60,000 nucleotides of DNA from Membranipora membranacea (Eukaryota > Bryozoa > Gymnolaemata > Cheilostomatida > Membraniporidae), in contig OU612065.1 of NCBI GenBank assembly GCA_914767715.1, positions 27,158,001 to 27,218,000 of the forward strand, written 5' to 3'. The notes below the pieces were generated by a model. The model worked only from the letters and a program-made list of their open reading frames with translations, was not told where the DNA came from and made no database searches. Positions 1-12,700 of this stretch are shown one piece after another (position 1 is the stretch's first letter; every line of letters begins with the position of its first letter). A program made the position numbers and the translations under genes.

Positions 1-3000
1 AACAGAAAGCTCAGACGAACCTTAGTAAAATTCCTGATCTCCAGATAGCTGATAGTCTTTCCACACTTGTAGATTATAGGTTCGAGTACACCTGGAGCAT
101 CCTTTAAATCTAGTAACAAATGGTTGACTTTCAACTCCTCTATATCGTCAAAATTCTTCAGCAGACGCTTGAGTTCATCAAGAAGTTTACCGCCTGGACA
201 AAAAAGAAAATAACTGTCATTATGGCTCAGGAATTTTCCATACTTGATGGTAAGGTTTCTACTCTTGCAAGTTCTTCCGTTCTCCATCTTTCCAGCTTTT
301 CCTCCTGAAGAACTTCATATGATATAACATGTGGATGACATCACAGAAATATAACTTATTTTATAACCACTGGTAGGTCAGGTCATTTCGTGGCCTTGAT
401 GGGGGTGTACTCAACTCGGTTAATCTTCTTATACCTGAACATTATAAATAACAGCACCTGTATATATACATGTACATGGCTTAACCTCTCCACTTGGGAT
501 TGGCACCAGAGACTATAGATATAGAGACCTTCCACTTGCGCATAAAATTCGAATAGCCAATCAGCGTTATTTGACGGTCACACCCACTTCTGGTTGTAAA
601 GTTAGCGCTGCTGCCTTGGACAGCAAAAGGTTTATCAATAAAGTTTCAGGTTTTTCACCTAAGTTATTTGAGGCAAAATAACCACAATCTTGATGACAAA
701 ACCAGATCAGACAGCAACAAAGTCACTATCATCTTGTTATTGCATTCTTAGCCAGGAATTTATATTATACAGGCCTGTATTTTTGTGAGAAAGTAAGGGG
801 GCTGTGCAGTATAATCCATCATAGTTGCCCACTGCAATGCAATGATGGCCTGACATAGGTTAGCTGTTGTGATGAGATTCATGGACAAAGTTTTCATGTG
901 TGAGGACAAGAAGAGGCCTTCTTTTTGTTCGGATAGCATCGCTTGTTAATATATGCGCTAAGATAAATATATAAAAAATTAATCATGGTGACTAGGACCA
1001 ACCTTACACACGCATTCAAAAATGAAGTAAGAATGGCATCGGAGTAAAGAACATCGTCAGCAGATTCATGCTGACAATTCAATACTGACAAAATGTAAAG
1101 AAATTACTGCATCAAAGCTATTGTGGGATGGTTGGGGATATGAAAAGCTTTTTTTTACAAATCGCCTTGAAAACTTGTTTGAGCTTCATAGACAGATTCA
1201 GAGCAGTTTGAAGCACATTTATCTTCAGGCAACAATCAGCAATATGCTAACTTTAAACGGGAAAACATAGATTTTTTGAGGATGATACTTTTCTCGGACC
1301 TATGCTATAGAAAATTTCTGTGCTGGCCTGACTGATGAATTCAATTCAGTCACCAGAACTGGAGAATATATCATCAGTGCTTGTTCACATTTAACTATTT
1401 TCACATTGAATATTCAATTGTCTTTATATATATGGGGGGGGGGGGCTACATTACCAAAAGGTTTTTATCATTCACCAAGGATTTTAATTCTTTGATGCCT
1501 AAATTTTATATAAAAGTCACCTCTTAGATTTCATTTGTCCCAGTTGATATTATTGAAAGTTTTGTGGGAATGTACTTATAAAATAAACAACTAAAGCATT
1601 CACCTTGTCAATTTTTGATGGTAAATTCATAGCACTGGGTACGCTTACCCTCAAGCGATTACCACCAGAAAAGGGCGGAGCCTAATTTTCAATGTGTTCG
1701 CATCGGTTATATACGTTATCATGGCAAGTGGAAGGTCTCATTATCTATAGTCTCTGTGGGCATCTCAAAGTCAAATACCCCCGTTAATGGAATGCCAACA
1801 AATCCCTATTGGAGCACTTTGTACAATCAAACTACAGAGTATGCAGTTTTTATTTGTTTATGATGGCTACTAACCAGTGCCATAGATGAATATATCAGAT
1901 TGTTCCCTCGTCTCACAAGAAAATGAGAAGTAGAAGTTCACCAGAGCATTCAGAGGGTACCCATCTCTATAGTCCATGTGATACTCAATAAATAGGTTAA
2001 GTATTCGAACAAACTCAAATAGATTGTAGTATTCCGCAATAGGCTCAATCTGAATAGTGTGTAGAAATGCTCCCACCTTCGACAGACACATCTGTACCTT
2101 ATAATTTACGAGAAAATGTAAATAGCTACGAGATAATTCCATGAACAATGAATAGATTGTCACAAGTATCAGAAATTAAAGGCCCCGACTTATAATTATG
2201 AATATTCATATTGCATGACTTAGCAAGGCATATCAATGCAGCCAACAATCGCACATATTATTTGCAATATGTTCTTATTTGATTGTAACGAATTAGGCAA
2301 AGTTACTATATTTCTATCTCACATTTGGTTGCCCTTTAAATCAAGTGATATCAAACTGAAATACACATATTGCAAATGCATCAAACCAGTGAAAAAATAT
2401 ATGAGGGAGTTGGGTTAGCAGTTTATACCTTATTGTGGCTAAGTTCTGTCCAGTATCCCTTATATGGTGTATACCTCTGATGGGTGAAGGCGGTAGGAGT
2501 CAGAACTAGTTTCCTCCATAGAGCAGGAGTGAAGAATACGTCATACCAATGATGGCAGACAGTGGAGGCGTGGAAACGATCCCGCACTGAGAGGTAGGCA
2601 AATATCTGCAAATACACAGTATACAATGTTTGACAAGAATGCACGATGATACATTAATAATAGCATACCGAGTCATAGGTATGGCATGTTGGGAAGAACA
2701 TCTCACATATGTTATACTTTTGTGGACTGAATTATAGCAACAGAAATTATTTGATAACCCACCAAATGCTGAGCGGCAATATATGCCATCAGCCTTTCCG
2801 GGCAGCACAGCATACCACCAGATAACTGAAATACAATTTTCGGTGCATGAAAAACACACAGTGGTTGGTTATTCAACACACTGTTACCTTTACAAGAAGC
2901 AAGTCAGGAAGTCTGGACCAAGCAAAGTCTTCTCCATCAGCTTCACTTTCATTATCACTGCTCTCATTGCCGGAGTCATTGACATCGTTATTAGGATCAG

Positions 3001-3110
3001 ACTGCCCAGTTACCAAAGGTCCAAGATAATTTTGCCACAAAAATTCATCTGACACTGTAAGTCTGGCCATCTCACTTCTTCTCCTCTCCATGAATACTAC
3101 ATCATAGCTT
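1..3110 (-). CDS. F-box protein, FBXO33/39-like, 5' part (3' end beyond window)
   Basis: Four exons join in phase: 3110-2888, 2605-2429, 2091-1875 and 193-21. The last ends at a good donor, so the gene continues past the left edge. An in-frame ATG at 3091-3089 gives 257 residues to the edge. The order is an acidic Ser/Asp/Glu-rich stretch, then an F-box that starts LPDLLLVK, crosses the first intron into IFAYLSVRDRF and runs on to FFTPALWRKLVL. Leucine-rich helical sequence follows (SKVGAFLHTIQIEPI, then KLLDELKRLLKNF), as in FBXO33/FBXO39-type proteins. By family knowledge the F-box binds SKP1 in an SCF ubiquitin ligase and the rest selects the substrate. The frame stays open upstream of the ATG to an acceptor at 3111, so a further 5' coding exon is possible. 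The third exon could instead start 6 nt earlier. The F-box is clear; the exact subfamily is inferred. Confidence 0.82.
194..1874. other. 1.68-kb intron of the F-box gene holding a TIR element
   Basis: No coding exon is visible, and the flanking exons join directly in phase (phase 1). Most of it is the inverted-repeat element at 507-1756. It also carries a G run near 1435-1444. Confidence 0.6.
507..1756. mobile_element. 1.25-kb element with ~32-bp terminal inverted repeats
   Basis: The left end (507-538, starting CAGAGACTATAGATA) is repeated inverted at the right end (1725-1756, ending TATCTATAGTCTCTG) with about two mismatches over 32 bp. No transposase ORF is seen inside, so it is probably non-autonomous. 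The same end motif occurs as compact palindromes at 14302-14341, 37543-37583 and 38505-38556. A target-site duplication is not obvious. Confidence 0.65.
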
Positions 3111-5878
3111 CTGAAATATGAATAGAACTGCAAGCTACAATCATGTAGGTGGTATTGATTATGCAGTGACGACAAGTTAAATCATACCCTTTGTAGATAG
3201 TCCACTAGTGATCATTAAAACAAATTATTTGAGTGGGAGTATGTGTTAACCGTGTGGGGTTCGTGCATAATAATAGATTTAAGGGGCAATCAACTGTCAT
3301 CCAAGGTCTAAAACAATCCCCAATGGCAAGTCATGTATGAGATTTTTTAATTTTACCATGTTAAGTACCTTCTCATCTGGAGTTTATTATAATAAATAAG
3401 GCAACCAAAAGAAGAGGGGCTAGTGCCTAGTAGTGACCTAGCTAGTTGATTTACTTAGTTAGTATACACATGCCTGTAACCCTGCCTCTAACTTTGCTGT
3501 TGTGGTAGCCTTGATGCCAATTGAAGCCCTCATTATATAAATTATATAATTATAATAATAATGAAAATAATTAATAAATTACAATAATATTATAGTAGAG
3601 TAGTAATCAAGAGTGAGCATGCATATATGCATAGCAGTGGTAATAGCACACACATTTATCTGAACCTCAATGTAGTTGGCCTGACTTTATAAAGGCTTGT
3701 TAGGGAGTCTGAGCCTTTTTTGTGTGAACTTGATATACAAATTTCCAAATTTCATGGAGGCTGACATATTTCTAATCTCGCAGGATGCGAGATTGAGACT
3801 GTATGCCTGCTATTGACACTGCCTGATGTTGTAATCATATTCTATGCTGTGCTCAAGACAAGTCAATCATTCATCTTATGGCTCAGCCGCTCAAGTCCAG
3901 ATATATTATTCATATACCTTTGTATTGCCTGATAGATATGGCCTGGATAAACTTTGGCTGCTTGAGGGGGGCAGTCAAACATTGCCAAAGTCCCAGGTTT
4001 TGGAGTAGACATACATACATATATATATATATGCTGTAATGAGGCTGTATACACTGAGTCACTCTAGTCTAGTCTATTGTTATGTACTAGCTATGAGTTT
4101 GTTTGTATAAATGTAATACATACATAATACATAATACATATACTTAATATATATATATATATGTCATATCTCCAGTCCAACTCCATCATAGACAGTTTTC
4201 TGAGCTCTAATTAATGCCTCAATTCGTAGTTGTCCTCTCTCCAGTTTGGTACTTTTAACCCACGCCGCATAGGAAAAACCTGCTGAAAGAGGGTTATCTT
4301 GAAAACCGCTTATGTTAGGATAAAAACGATTTTCGGTTCAGAGTCTGCACCATTGAAAACTCTGTGAGACCGGGTTTCCAAATCATTGGAGGCTTGAATG
4401 TTGATAAATCTTAATTTTAGTGACGAAACTCGTGAAAAATTCTGCCAAATTTTCCGCAAAACAGGCAGAAAGTGCTATAATTGACTATCCAAATACTAAA
4501 ATTATTTCCCTAACTATGTCCATATGAGTTTTCAATGTTGCAGATTCTGAATCAAAAATAATTTTTATCCTATTATAAGTGGTTTTCAAGATAACCCTCT
4601 TCTCAGTACGTTTTTCCTATGCGGCGTGGGTTAAAAGTACCAAACTGGAGAGAGGCCAACTCCGAATTGAGGCCTAAATCCGGGCTCAGAAAACTGTCTA
4701 TTACTGTAAAATTGTGTGACTTCTGTTGTTTGGTGGTACGAATGGGTCCACTGGTGGTAGTAGGCTTACATTGTTATAAATAAATACTTGTGTTGTTCAC
4801 TAATCGGCAGACAACAATGACTATGAGAACTGATTAGAGAAATAGTTATTATAAATAAACAAATATAATGTCATTTATAATGAGCAAGCAAGCTGTTCAC
4901 TTCATTTATTATTGTTATATATTTATTTCAAACTGAGACACACATATAGATGGAGAGAAGAATAATAATGCCACCTCATCCTCTCTTATATAGGCCTGCC
5001 ATCCATCTTAAATTAGTCCTGTCAACGTAACTATAATTATTAAAATACAAAGTCGTGCAATCACAAGTACCTAACAAGATGCTCATCATTACTCATAACT
5101 GTCCAATCGACCATGTGTAATATTCCACACCAGTCATTTAGCTAAATTTTTATTTTTAATACCGATTTCATGTTATATGGTCATTCATAATATGCCTGCA
5201 AACAGACAAACTAACTTGCATTCAACATAGGCCTATGCCTGCAAATATAGGCAATTTTATTTTTCTTCGTTTAATCTCGAATAAAGATTTAACTAACTAA
5301 CTAACATATATATGCCTATATAAATATATCATCATCATCATCATCAATTAAATCCAATGAATGACAAGCATACATGACAAGTTGGAACGCCCAGAAATCA
5401 GAAAGTCTCAACGGATAAACTCCAAACTCGGAGTATCACCAGAGTGGTTGCCATTTGGCCTTTGTTTGTCATATTTCCAACCCAAAAACTTGAGCATTCA
5501 TATTATTAATCGCGTCATTTTACCTGATTTTACTATATTAGTGCACTTTATCCAAAATAGGAGAGACAGCCCTAACAGTATTGCTAGGCTTGGTAAAGAT
5601 AATGAATAGCTGCATCAAGCAATCAAAAATCCCCTTACTGTGAGTATGCTATATCTTAGAGGCTAGAGTGCTTCCTAGAGTGTGCAGACTGTAGACGACA
5701 CAGGATGGGAAACAAGATGTTGAAGAAATGGAAATTGATGCTGGCTAACATTCAATCGTCCCCCAAAACTAGCTGATATAAACTCCAGCTAATAATTACT
5801 CCTCTTTGATAGTAGTTTGCTACACAATTTATTGACTTTCACACACTGTTTTGTTTTCTCCCATTTCATTCAGGAGTC
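3111..5878. other. Head-to-head intergenic interval (F-box / secreted gene)
   Basis: No exon is recognised here. It contains AT microsatellites (about 4017-4031 and 4147-4162), a 512-bp foldback element (4189-4700) and an ATC trinucleotide tract (about 5329-5346). Promoters of the two divergent flanking genes should lie here, but no core motif can be assigned. Confidence 0.6.
4189..4700. mobile_element. Long-arm foldback MITE, copy 1 (TA-flanked)
   Basis: The element begins TAGACAGTTTTCTGAG and ends CTCAGAAAACTGTCTA. The inverted arms extend for roughly 180 bp each and leave a central spacer of about 150 bp. Terminal TA at both ends fits a TA target-site duplication, as in Tc1/mariner-type MITEs. 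There is no coding capacity. A second copy of almost the same length lies at 28053-28565, about 24 kb away. Confidence 0.85.
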
Positions 5879-8473
5879 ATGACACGAGTGTTCATTTTTG
5901 AGTTTTATGTGTTGGCCTGCTGTATAACTCTAAACACTTCTCTAGGTAAGTTACAGATGTATAACCAAAAACAGAGTCACTGGATGTGATTAATGTTGGC
6001 AAATCAAAATATACTGTGGCAAAGGGGCGAAGTGGGTTGCTAGTGTGTTTTTCATGTTCAAAATCTATGCAATCCAATTAAATGGTGCACGTGCATATAA
6101 AATGGTTGGTAGAAATGATGAAGGTCAAAAAGAGGATTCTCTGCTACTGATCTAATTCCTAAACTTTCCATGCTTTCTCACTTTTTTTAAAGTTTTATTT
6201 GGATTTTTGTGGCAAGCTACCTTTAACTTTTTTGGTAGTTTACCCATCACATATTATCAGATGGAGAATGCGACAGGGTTGATACTGTTCTAGAATGTGA
6301 TTTAATTAGAACACTGCTGTTTTTGAGCAGCACATATTGATTATATCGCTATTTCACAGTTTTATTGTTTGCTACAGAGTACCGATTTTCAACGGGCAGT
6401 TGTGAGACTGGGCAACATCGAGCTAAACCGAGTACAGTAGATGCCAGACATCAACTAAACTCTCAGTTTATTAAGCACATGATGCGAAAGCCTGAGTATT
6501 CCGCTCAGGGTAAGTGTTGAGAGCATACTAACTCAGGGGACTGGTTAACTTCACAGTATTCGATACCAATTTTATTTGCATCTTCAGGGAATTAATTCTA
6601 AATAAAAAGCACAAGACAACACAAAACTTCTGTATTCTGCTCGGTAATTGATAATAAATTTTGAGTTCGGTAATTATGAATTTTTCATGACCCTCATTCT
6701 ATACCATACTATACTATACATTTTTTGGTCTTAGACCTTAGAAAGATGATGTACTTGGATTTTTGTATTTACATAGTGCTTTCTCTTCTTTAGGTGGAAA
6801 CTCCAAAGGACTGAGTGATCACAGGCCACTGTACATCGGAGGACATCAGGAGATTCGGACTTTTGTGACGCCGCAATCAAACTTCACTGGTGAAAGCTCG
6901 CCAGGCAGAGAACTCTCAGTATCTAGGTTTAGAGCTCCGCACTGGGTGAGTAGCGGATTCAGGGTTAAAATGGCTGTAAGATATTTTTTTATGGTACACC
7001 AAATAAGGAGTGTTTGATATGTATACAAAATATCATTTGCAACCATTTGAGCCCTTGATATAGGTGAACAGAAAAAAGTTGTCGTTCTCTGTTATCAATG
7101 AGCTGTTTTTACCTGGAGGTGAAGTGCCAGCTGCCACCCTAAATATAATAAAATCTGTATTGTCTTTGGGAATGGTGTAACCTGAGTGCCTTGGGGACCA
7201 GCAGAAGCAATCTATAGATGCTTCTCCAATAGCACATACCTATCAATTCTGCATTGTGAATAGTGACAACCATTTTTAGCCATCTCACCAAGGAGTAAAA
7301 GACTCTTTTACTCCTTGATCTCACCATCCCAAACAAGAAGATGGCTGCTAGATGGAGCTAGTAAGTTGGTGAGCCTTCTTTTCACTACTCAGAAGTCGTG
7401 CCCCCATTAAGTCTATTGCAATTGACCACTACCACATCACAAAGGCACCTTTTTTGTTTTGTCAAGAAAAGGGCCTTAGAGGTATGGCTACTGCCACACT
7501 ATTACCTATTTTCTATTCAATATTCTGTGTCGATATATTTTTATCAACAGTAGCTATTGGATTGCCACCCAAGCTTTAGTTTTATTCAATCCTAAAGTTA
7601 AGCCTATATTGATCATGGGCTAACCCTAATGATTTTTGCTGCAGGTATGGGGGGAGAGACAGACAGGCATAAACGCAATCAAGGATAACATTATATCCTC
7701 ACAGTTGCTTTGTGGCTCACATTGTAATGATTATTACAAGGAAGTCCTGCCGAAGCTCTTTACAAGTAAGTTCAGATAATCGATATCTTATCTCTCAAAA
7801 GCTGACATCAACAGCATGTTAATAATATCTTGAGAAGTCAACCAGACTACTCCAACCATCCTTTTTTCTACTTGGCTATAAACTGCGTTCAGGAAATATT
7901 TGTAACTTTTGGTATATCTCCAATAAACAGTCTAATATCCAGAAGACCTTAATCTCTATTACAACATTTCAATCGTACATTGAGTATCTTCCACTACTTC
8001 CTCCACTACATCCATCACTGGAAGAAAACGCGTCTTTAGCCAAGCATCATCCAAGACAGCAACATCCATTGGATATTTGTAGTTTCTCCCTCTATACTGA
8101 TAAGCCGCAGGCAAAAAGCCTGCGGCTTTTAGGTGGAGGGGGAGCAACTGGAATTCAGGCAAACTTGATCTAACCTGATCTAAGTGATATCAGAATGTAT
8201 GAGGGGCGATTTCTCACGCTATTATTATTATCTGTTTTAGAGATGCTCATGTTGTCCAACCAAATGTGTCTAGGCTTCGACCCAAGGACTTATAATGAGA
8301 TAGACGCCATGGGACAGTCAAAACTCTATGACAAAGGGTACAATCTTGACGTTGAGGGTAAAAATCACTCCCACACTTATGCTCAGCATAGGTTATACAA
8401 CCAGTTTTTTCCTGTTGACTGTTTCAACACTAAAAGCGAGATATTTGCTTGCGAAGAAGATCCTTTGCCCTAG
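5879..8473 (+). CDS. Orphan secreted protein, 234 aa, six cysteines after the signal peptide
   Basis: Five exons join in phase: 5879-5945, 6378-6509, 6794-6945, 7645-7765 and 8241-8473 (705 nt including TAG). The first exon encodes a hydrophobic N-terminus (MTRVFIFEFYVLACCITLN) that looks like a signal peptide, with likely cleavage near Ser/Leu/Gly before the exon junction. The mature part has six cysteines (in SCETG, LLCGSHC, QMCLG, VDCF and FACEED), suggesting three disulfides, and an acidic C-terminus. No transmembrane segment follows the signal. I do not recognise the family and assign no function. It is probably extracellular or lumenal. An AATAAA at 8603-8608 follows the stop by 130 nt. 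Every splice site is canonical and the phases agree throughout, so the model is strong although the product is unknown. Confidence 0.82.
8102..8130. repeat. Perfect 11-bp hairpin followed by four T
   Basis: AAGCCGCAGGC (8102-8112) and its exact complement (8118-8128) flank an AAAAA loop, followed by TTTT to 8130. It sits in the last intron of the secreted-protein gene. It resembles a bacterial intrinsic terminator in shape, but the context is a eukaryotic intron, so no such role is claimed. Confidence 0.85.
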
Positions 8474-8602
8474 CTCTATCTGACCGCAGCTTCGATTAGC
8501 CTGTCTTGACAAGCTTTTTCAAAACAGGCTATGCCCTAATATGCCATTATATCCACAACCTACAGGCTTATGCCACTTGTACATAAAAACAACTTACTTG
8601 TA

Positions 8603-8608
8603 AATAAA
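8603..8608 (+). terminator. Poly(A) signal AATAAA, secreted-protein gene
   Basis: A canonical hexamer lies 130 nt downstream of the TAG at 8471-8473, on the coding strand. Confidence 0.55.
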
Positions 8609-9701
8609 CTAATCACTTACTCTTTTCTTACTATTTTTGTATTATTTGCATGCTTCGGTCTCTTGCACTGTGTATTTTTATCAAATAGCCCAATCTCATT
8701 ACAATTTCACATTTTTATGCTTCTCGCAAGAGTTTCAAGTTTTCACATCTCACTGGCATCGAGGTATCTCATCTGGCTTTAGATAATATTCTTTTGCACT
8801 ATGTATTAGGCTTATATTTCAATCAATACTTAGTATCAGCAAGATACTCCTTGGTATCAAAAAGGAGCTTTTAAACGGTTAGAGTATCTTTCACAGCACT
8901 TGAATTTCCTGTGACGCAAGACACAGGTCGTAATTATAATATAGTATATTAATATAAGGTGTATTTATTTTCCTTTTCCTGGAAACCCTAATTTTTTATC
9001 GTAATTATCAATTACTAATATTATTAGTATTCTGTAAAGGCCTAACCCATACTTGATATGAAATAGTATGACGTTATCATATCTAGAAAGTGTTGATAGC
9101 TGGTCAATTTTTATGTTTCATTTTCTTTATTTTTTTCAGTATCTGAAAAAGATCTTTCTATACCCAACAAATATAACGTAATTACTTTGTCCAACTAGTA
9201 AAATTAAAACCTAATTCAAGCTTTGGAAGACTGAGATTGTGAAAATGTTACTTGTCTAAAAGAAGAAAAATTGTTTGCGAAGGTTACAGTAATAGGATTC
9301 AAGAGATCAGAGATCTAGAAACATCACATTTTGATAATAAAAGAATGAAAAACAGAATGAGTTTTTCAGAGAATATGATTGAACAAAGACATTATTGAGC
9401 AGCGGAAAGGCGTACGAACCGAGATATGGATGTGAATGATCATCATTAGCACCACGGTGACATTGCTCGCCTGTAGAGTGTACAAGGGGAAAAAAAGGGG
9501 AAAGAGGAAACGACTACCATCAGGCTATGCATCATTATGGTTAGCTACCATGTTTTGAAACATCCGAATGAAGCTGTGGCTTGAGCCATTTCAAAATGCT
9601 GCCTGACCAGTCAACAGGAAAGACACAAACTGACAAAAGTGCAAAAAAAAACAAAAGACAAATAACCCAGTAATCTCATACAGTTCACATGAGATAACAT
9701 G
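8609..9701. other. Tail-to-tail intergenic interval without recognised features
   Basis: AT-rich sequence between the 3' ends of the secreted-protein gene and the hexosaminidase gene. I see no ORF, RNA gene or repeat with support here. Part must be 3' UTR of both genes. Confidence 0.5.
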
Positions 9702-12700
9702 CTAGCTGACCAGTTTATTGTGTAGAGGCCTTCGTGGCCATGTGTCTGTACTGAGCGCACGATCAACTTGTGCTTTTTTCTTGGATATTAAGTCTTTTAG
9801 AGGCTGGATATTAGTTTCTATCCACTCTGCAGCAGTATCTTCACTGAAATAACGTGGCAGCTGTTCTCTCATTATCTGCTCTGCATTTGAAATATGTTCG
9901 GAAGCTTTCGTACATTTTTCCAACATGTACTTCATTCTAAAAGTCTGTGCAAAACCACGATTCATATGGAAGTCTTTGTGCCAGCCAGATAGCGACTGTT
10001 TGCTCTCAAAGAATGCAACATAATGATTGGCATTCTTCAGAGCATAGACACCTGAAAAAGATTGAAAACAGCTCTCATGAGAATGTGGTGGAGATGTGCT
10101 CAGCTACTAACTGTATAAGAATGAGGTTTTACTACATGTCCACAGAACTAACACACAAGTGAGGTTCTATGCTCCTTTCATAACACAAGCGTATCTCAGC
10201 TGTTTCTGTCAATTGAGCACAACACTGTCATATTTTTTAAAGTAGCATTCAACCCAGACAACACTAAAACAATTTGCCTTTACAGATAGACAACATACTC
10301 ACTATTGACTATCCAAGATATAAACTCTTGATATGCACCATTCGGTAGTCAGCAGTCCCCCCTAATTAAAACCCAATAAATAAACAATGTATAAATATGT
10401 AACCATGCGTTTGACTTACCTTCCAACACACGATGACCTGTATATGAGCACATCGGTGGAGGTTTATCCTTGGTGTTAATACTCCACTGTATAGGAAGAT
10501 GCGGCAAACACCCCAGTAAACCATTTATATCATTCAGCTGTTTTTTATTTATACCAGCATGCTGAAGTGTGGACAAACACACGGCTAGAGAAGGGATACC
10601 GACAGGCAGCAGCTCACAGAGAGTAGCAAAGTGGTCGTACCGCTGCCATCCTGTGATGATTGTTCCTCTGACGTTAGCAGTCCTTCAATTCAAATCACAA
10701 ATTAGGTAAATGACAAAATACATGTGAAGGGTTTTGGACATGATGTTTAGCCCATGACCAATATATGCATTATTATATTTCTGGCCCACAGATATCTGCC
10801 CCTATCTATCTATAGAATTTTTGTTGATGTTTCACAATCAGGCTGAGTTATGGTAAGGTTATCTCGTAGTCCTTCCTTTAAAGGCTGGCGGTCGAGGATA
10901 TGCCTTACCCCCTACCCATCTAAAGGCTAATAGGTGACCTTGAGACTTTCTGCTGTTTCAGCATCAGCATTGCCCTTGGTAAAAACTAATCTCAACTTGA
11001 GTTTAATATTCATTATTAGATGTGATATTACCCAGAGGCCATTGAAGAGAGAATCTTGAGCCATGACATGTGGTTGTCATAATGATGGCTTATATCTGTG
11101 ATGAACATATCACTCCCCGTAGCCCCTAAAAACATCATTCAATATGACAATGTATCCGTAATAGATTGTTTGGGTCTTTAGATGTAGTCAATGCAAATGA
11201 GGCAACATCTTACAAATTCGACGCCATTGACTAGAGTCAAGTCCTTGGTAATAACAGTAAAGATGGCCAAAGGTAGATGAATGAAAAAATCCAGACGATC
11301 AATTTTGGAAAGCAGTCAAGCATATTGTCTGGTAGATGAAAACAATTGGCCTGTAACTTGCTTTTTGGTCTTGCCGGAGTATAACAGAGTTATTCCCTCC
11401 CTAATAATTAAACACATACAGGACACAACTCTTACATTCAATAGATTTATATCCAATATTGCTGGAAACCTAATTACTCAGCTATTCAAAAGTAAATTTC
11501 TCAACTGCAGGCTGATGATAAAAACAGATGTATAACTTGCCTTTGAAAGCAGATCCAAACCACATACTGTGGAATAGTTTGCCATATTTTGTCCACAAAT
11601 CTGCCTTGAACGTCTGACTAAGATCCCTTGTGTATTTCCAAACGATCGGAGTGACAAGCCTATTGACCTTTGATTTCTCTATGTCAGCGGCTTTAACAGA
11701 TCTGAACATATCATCCCACATCATGATCTCAACATGAGGATAATTATTCTTCACATAACCTGAAATTAAGTTACTTATCAATAATGATATCTCACTCTTG
11801 TTTTAGTGACGAATTAGAGTGTATATCGTCACGCAAACAGCCAATGAGGTCAAGTTTCATATTATTTTTTGGGACAATGAATCAGGTCAAACACTCATGA
11901 ACAGTTACAAACACTCAGGACTCAGAAACCGGCTGGGGGCAGTTGGGCGGGGGGCAAGAATCTGTGGGCTCAGACTAAGAAACTTGAGGATATGCTTGAC
12001 TGCAGAAAAACTCAGTTTTGTCGAAGATAGCAAATACTTCTAAAATAAAATCTCATCTAATCTAATTTTATCTGATCTTGATATTAGAAATGTTTTTAAT
12101 GAGAATTTAAAAGTACAGACTCTAGCCCAGAGCATCACCAGAGCAGGATTGTCAGAGCAACAATACTAACCTGCGACCTCTCTAACATGATTCAGGAACA
12201 TAGTATCTTTAGTCATCCCATATCTCTCCATCTGTTCCTTAGATTCCGGACTGTCTCCTAAGCCCCAAACCTCATCACAACCGATATGAAAGTACTGAAC
12301 ATCGGGCTGTAACTTCATCTGCTGGTCGATAATTGTATTAATGAGCTGCATACTCTCAGGTTTATGTGGGTTTATTACCTGAGGCTGGTCTGGAATCTAC
12401 ATAAAAATAAATTGTAATAACGAATAAATAACAATCAAAATTATATTAATAAAAATGAGATTTACTTCGACCATTATGGTAATTATCAACAAAATATTGC
12501 TGTCTCCTGAATTTGAACTATTGCGACTACTGAGGAAAAATAAAATTTCTGTTTTGTTGAATCATTGGCCAAAGTCTTCTTAATGATAATAATTATTGTT
12601 ATCAAATCTGTGGTCATAGTAAATTCATAATGATGGTGTAGGCGATATAGGAAACAGCAGACGAATATTTTTATTTTAATGCAAAATTACCTCTCGCAGG

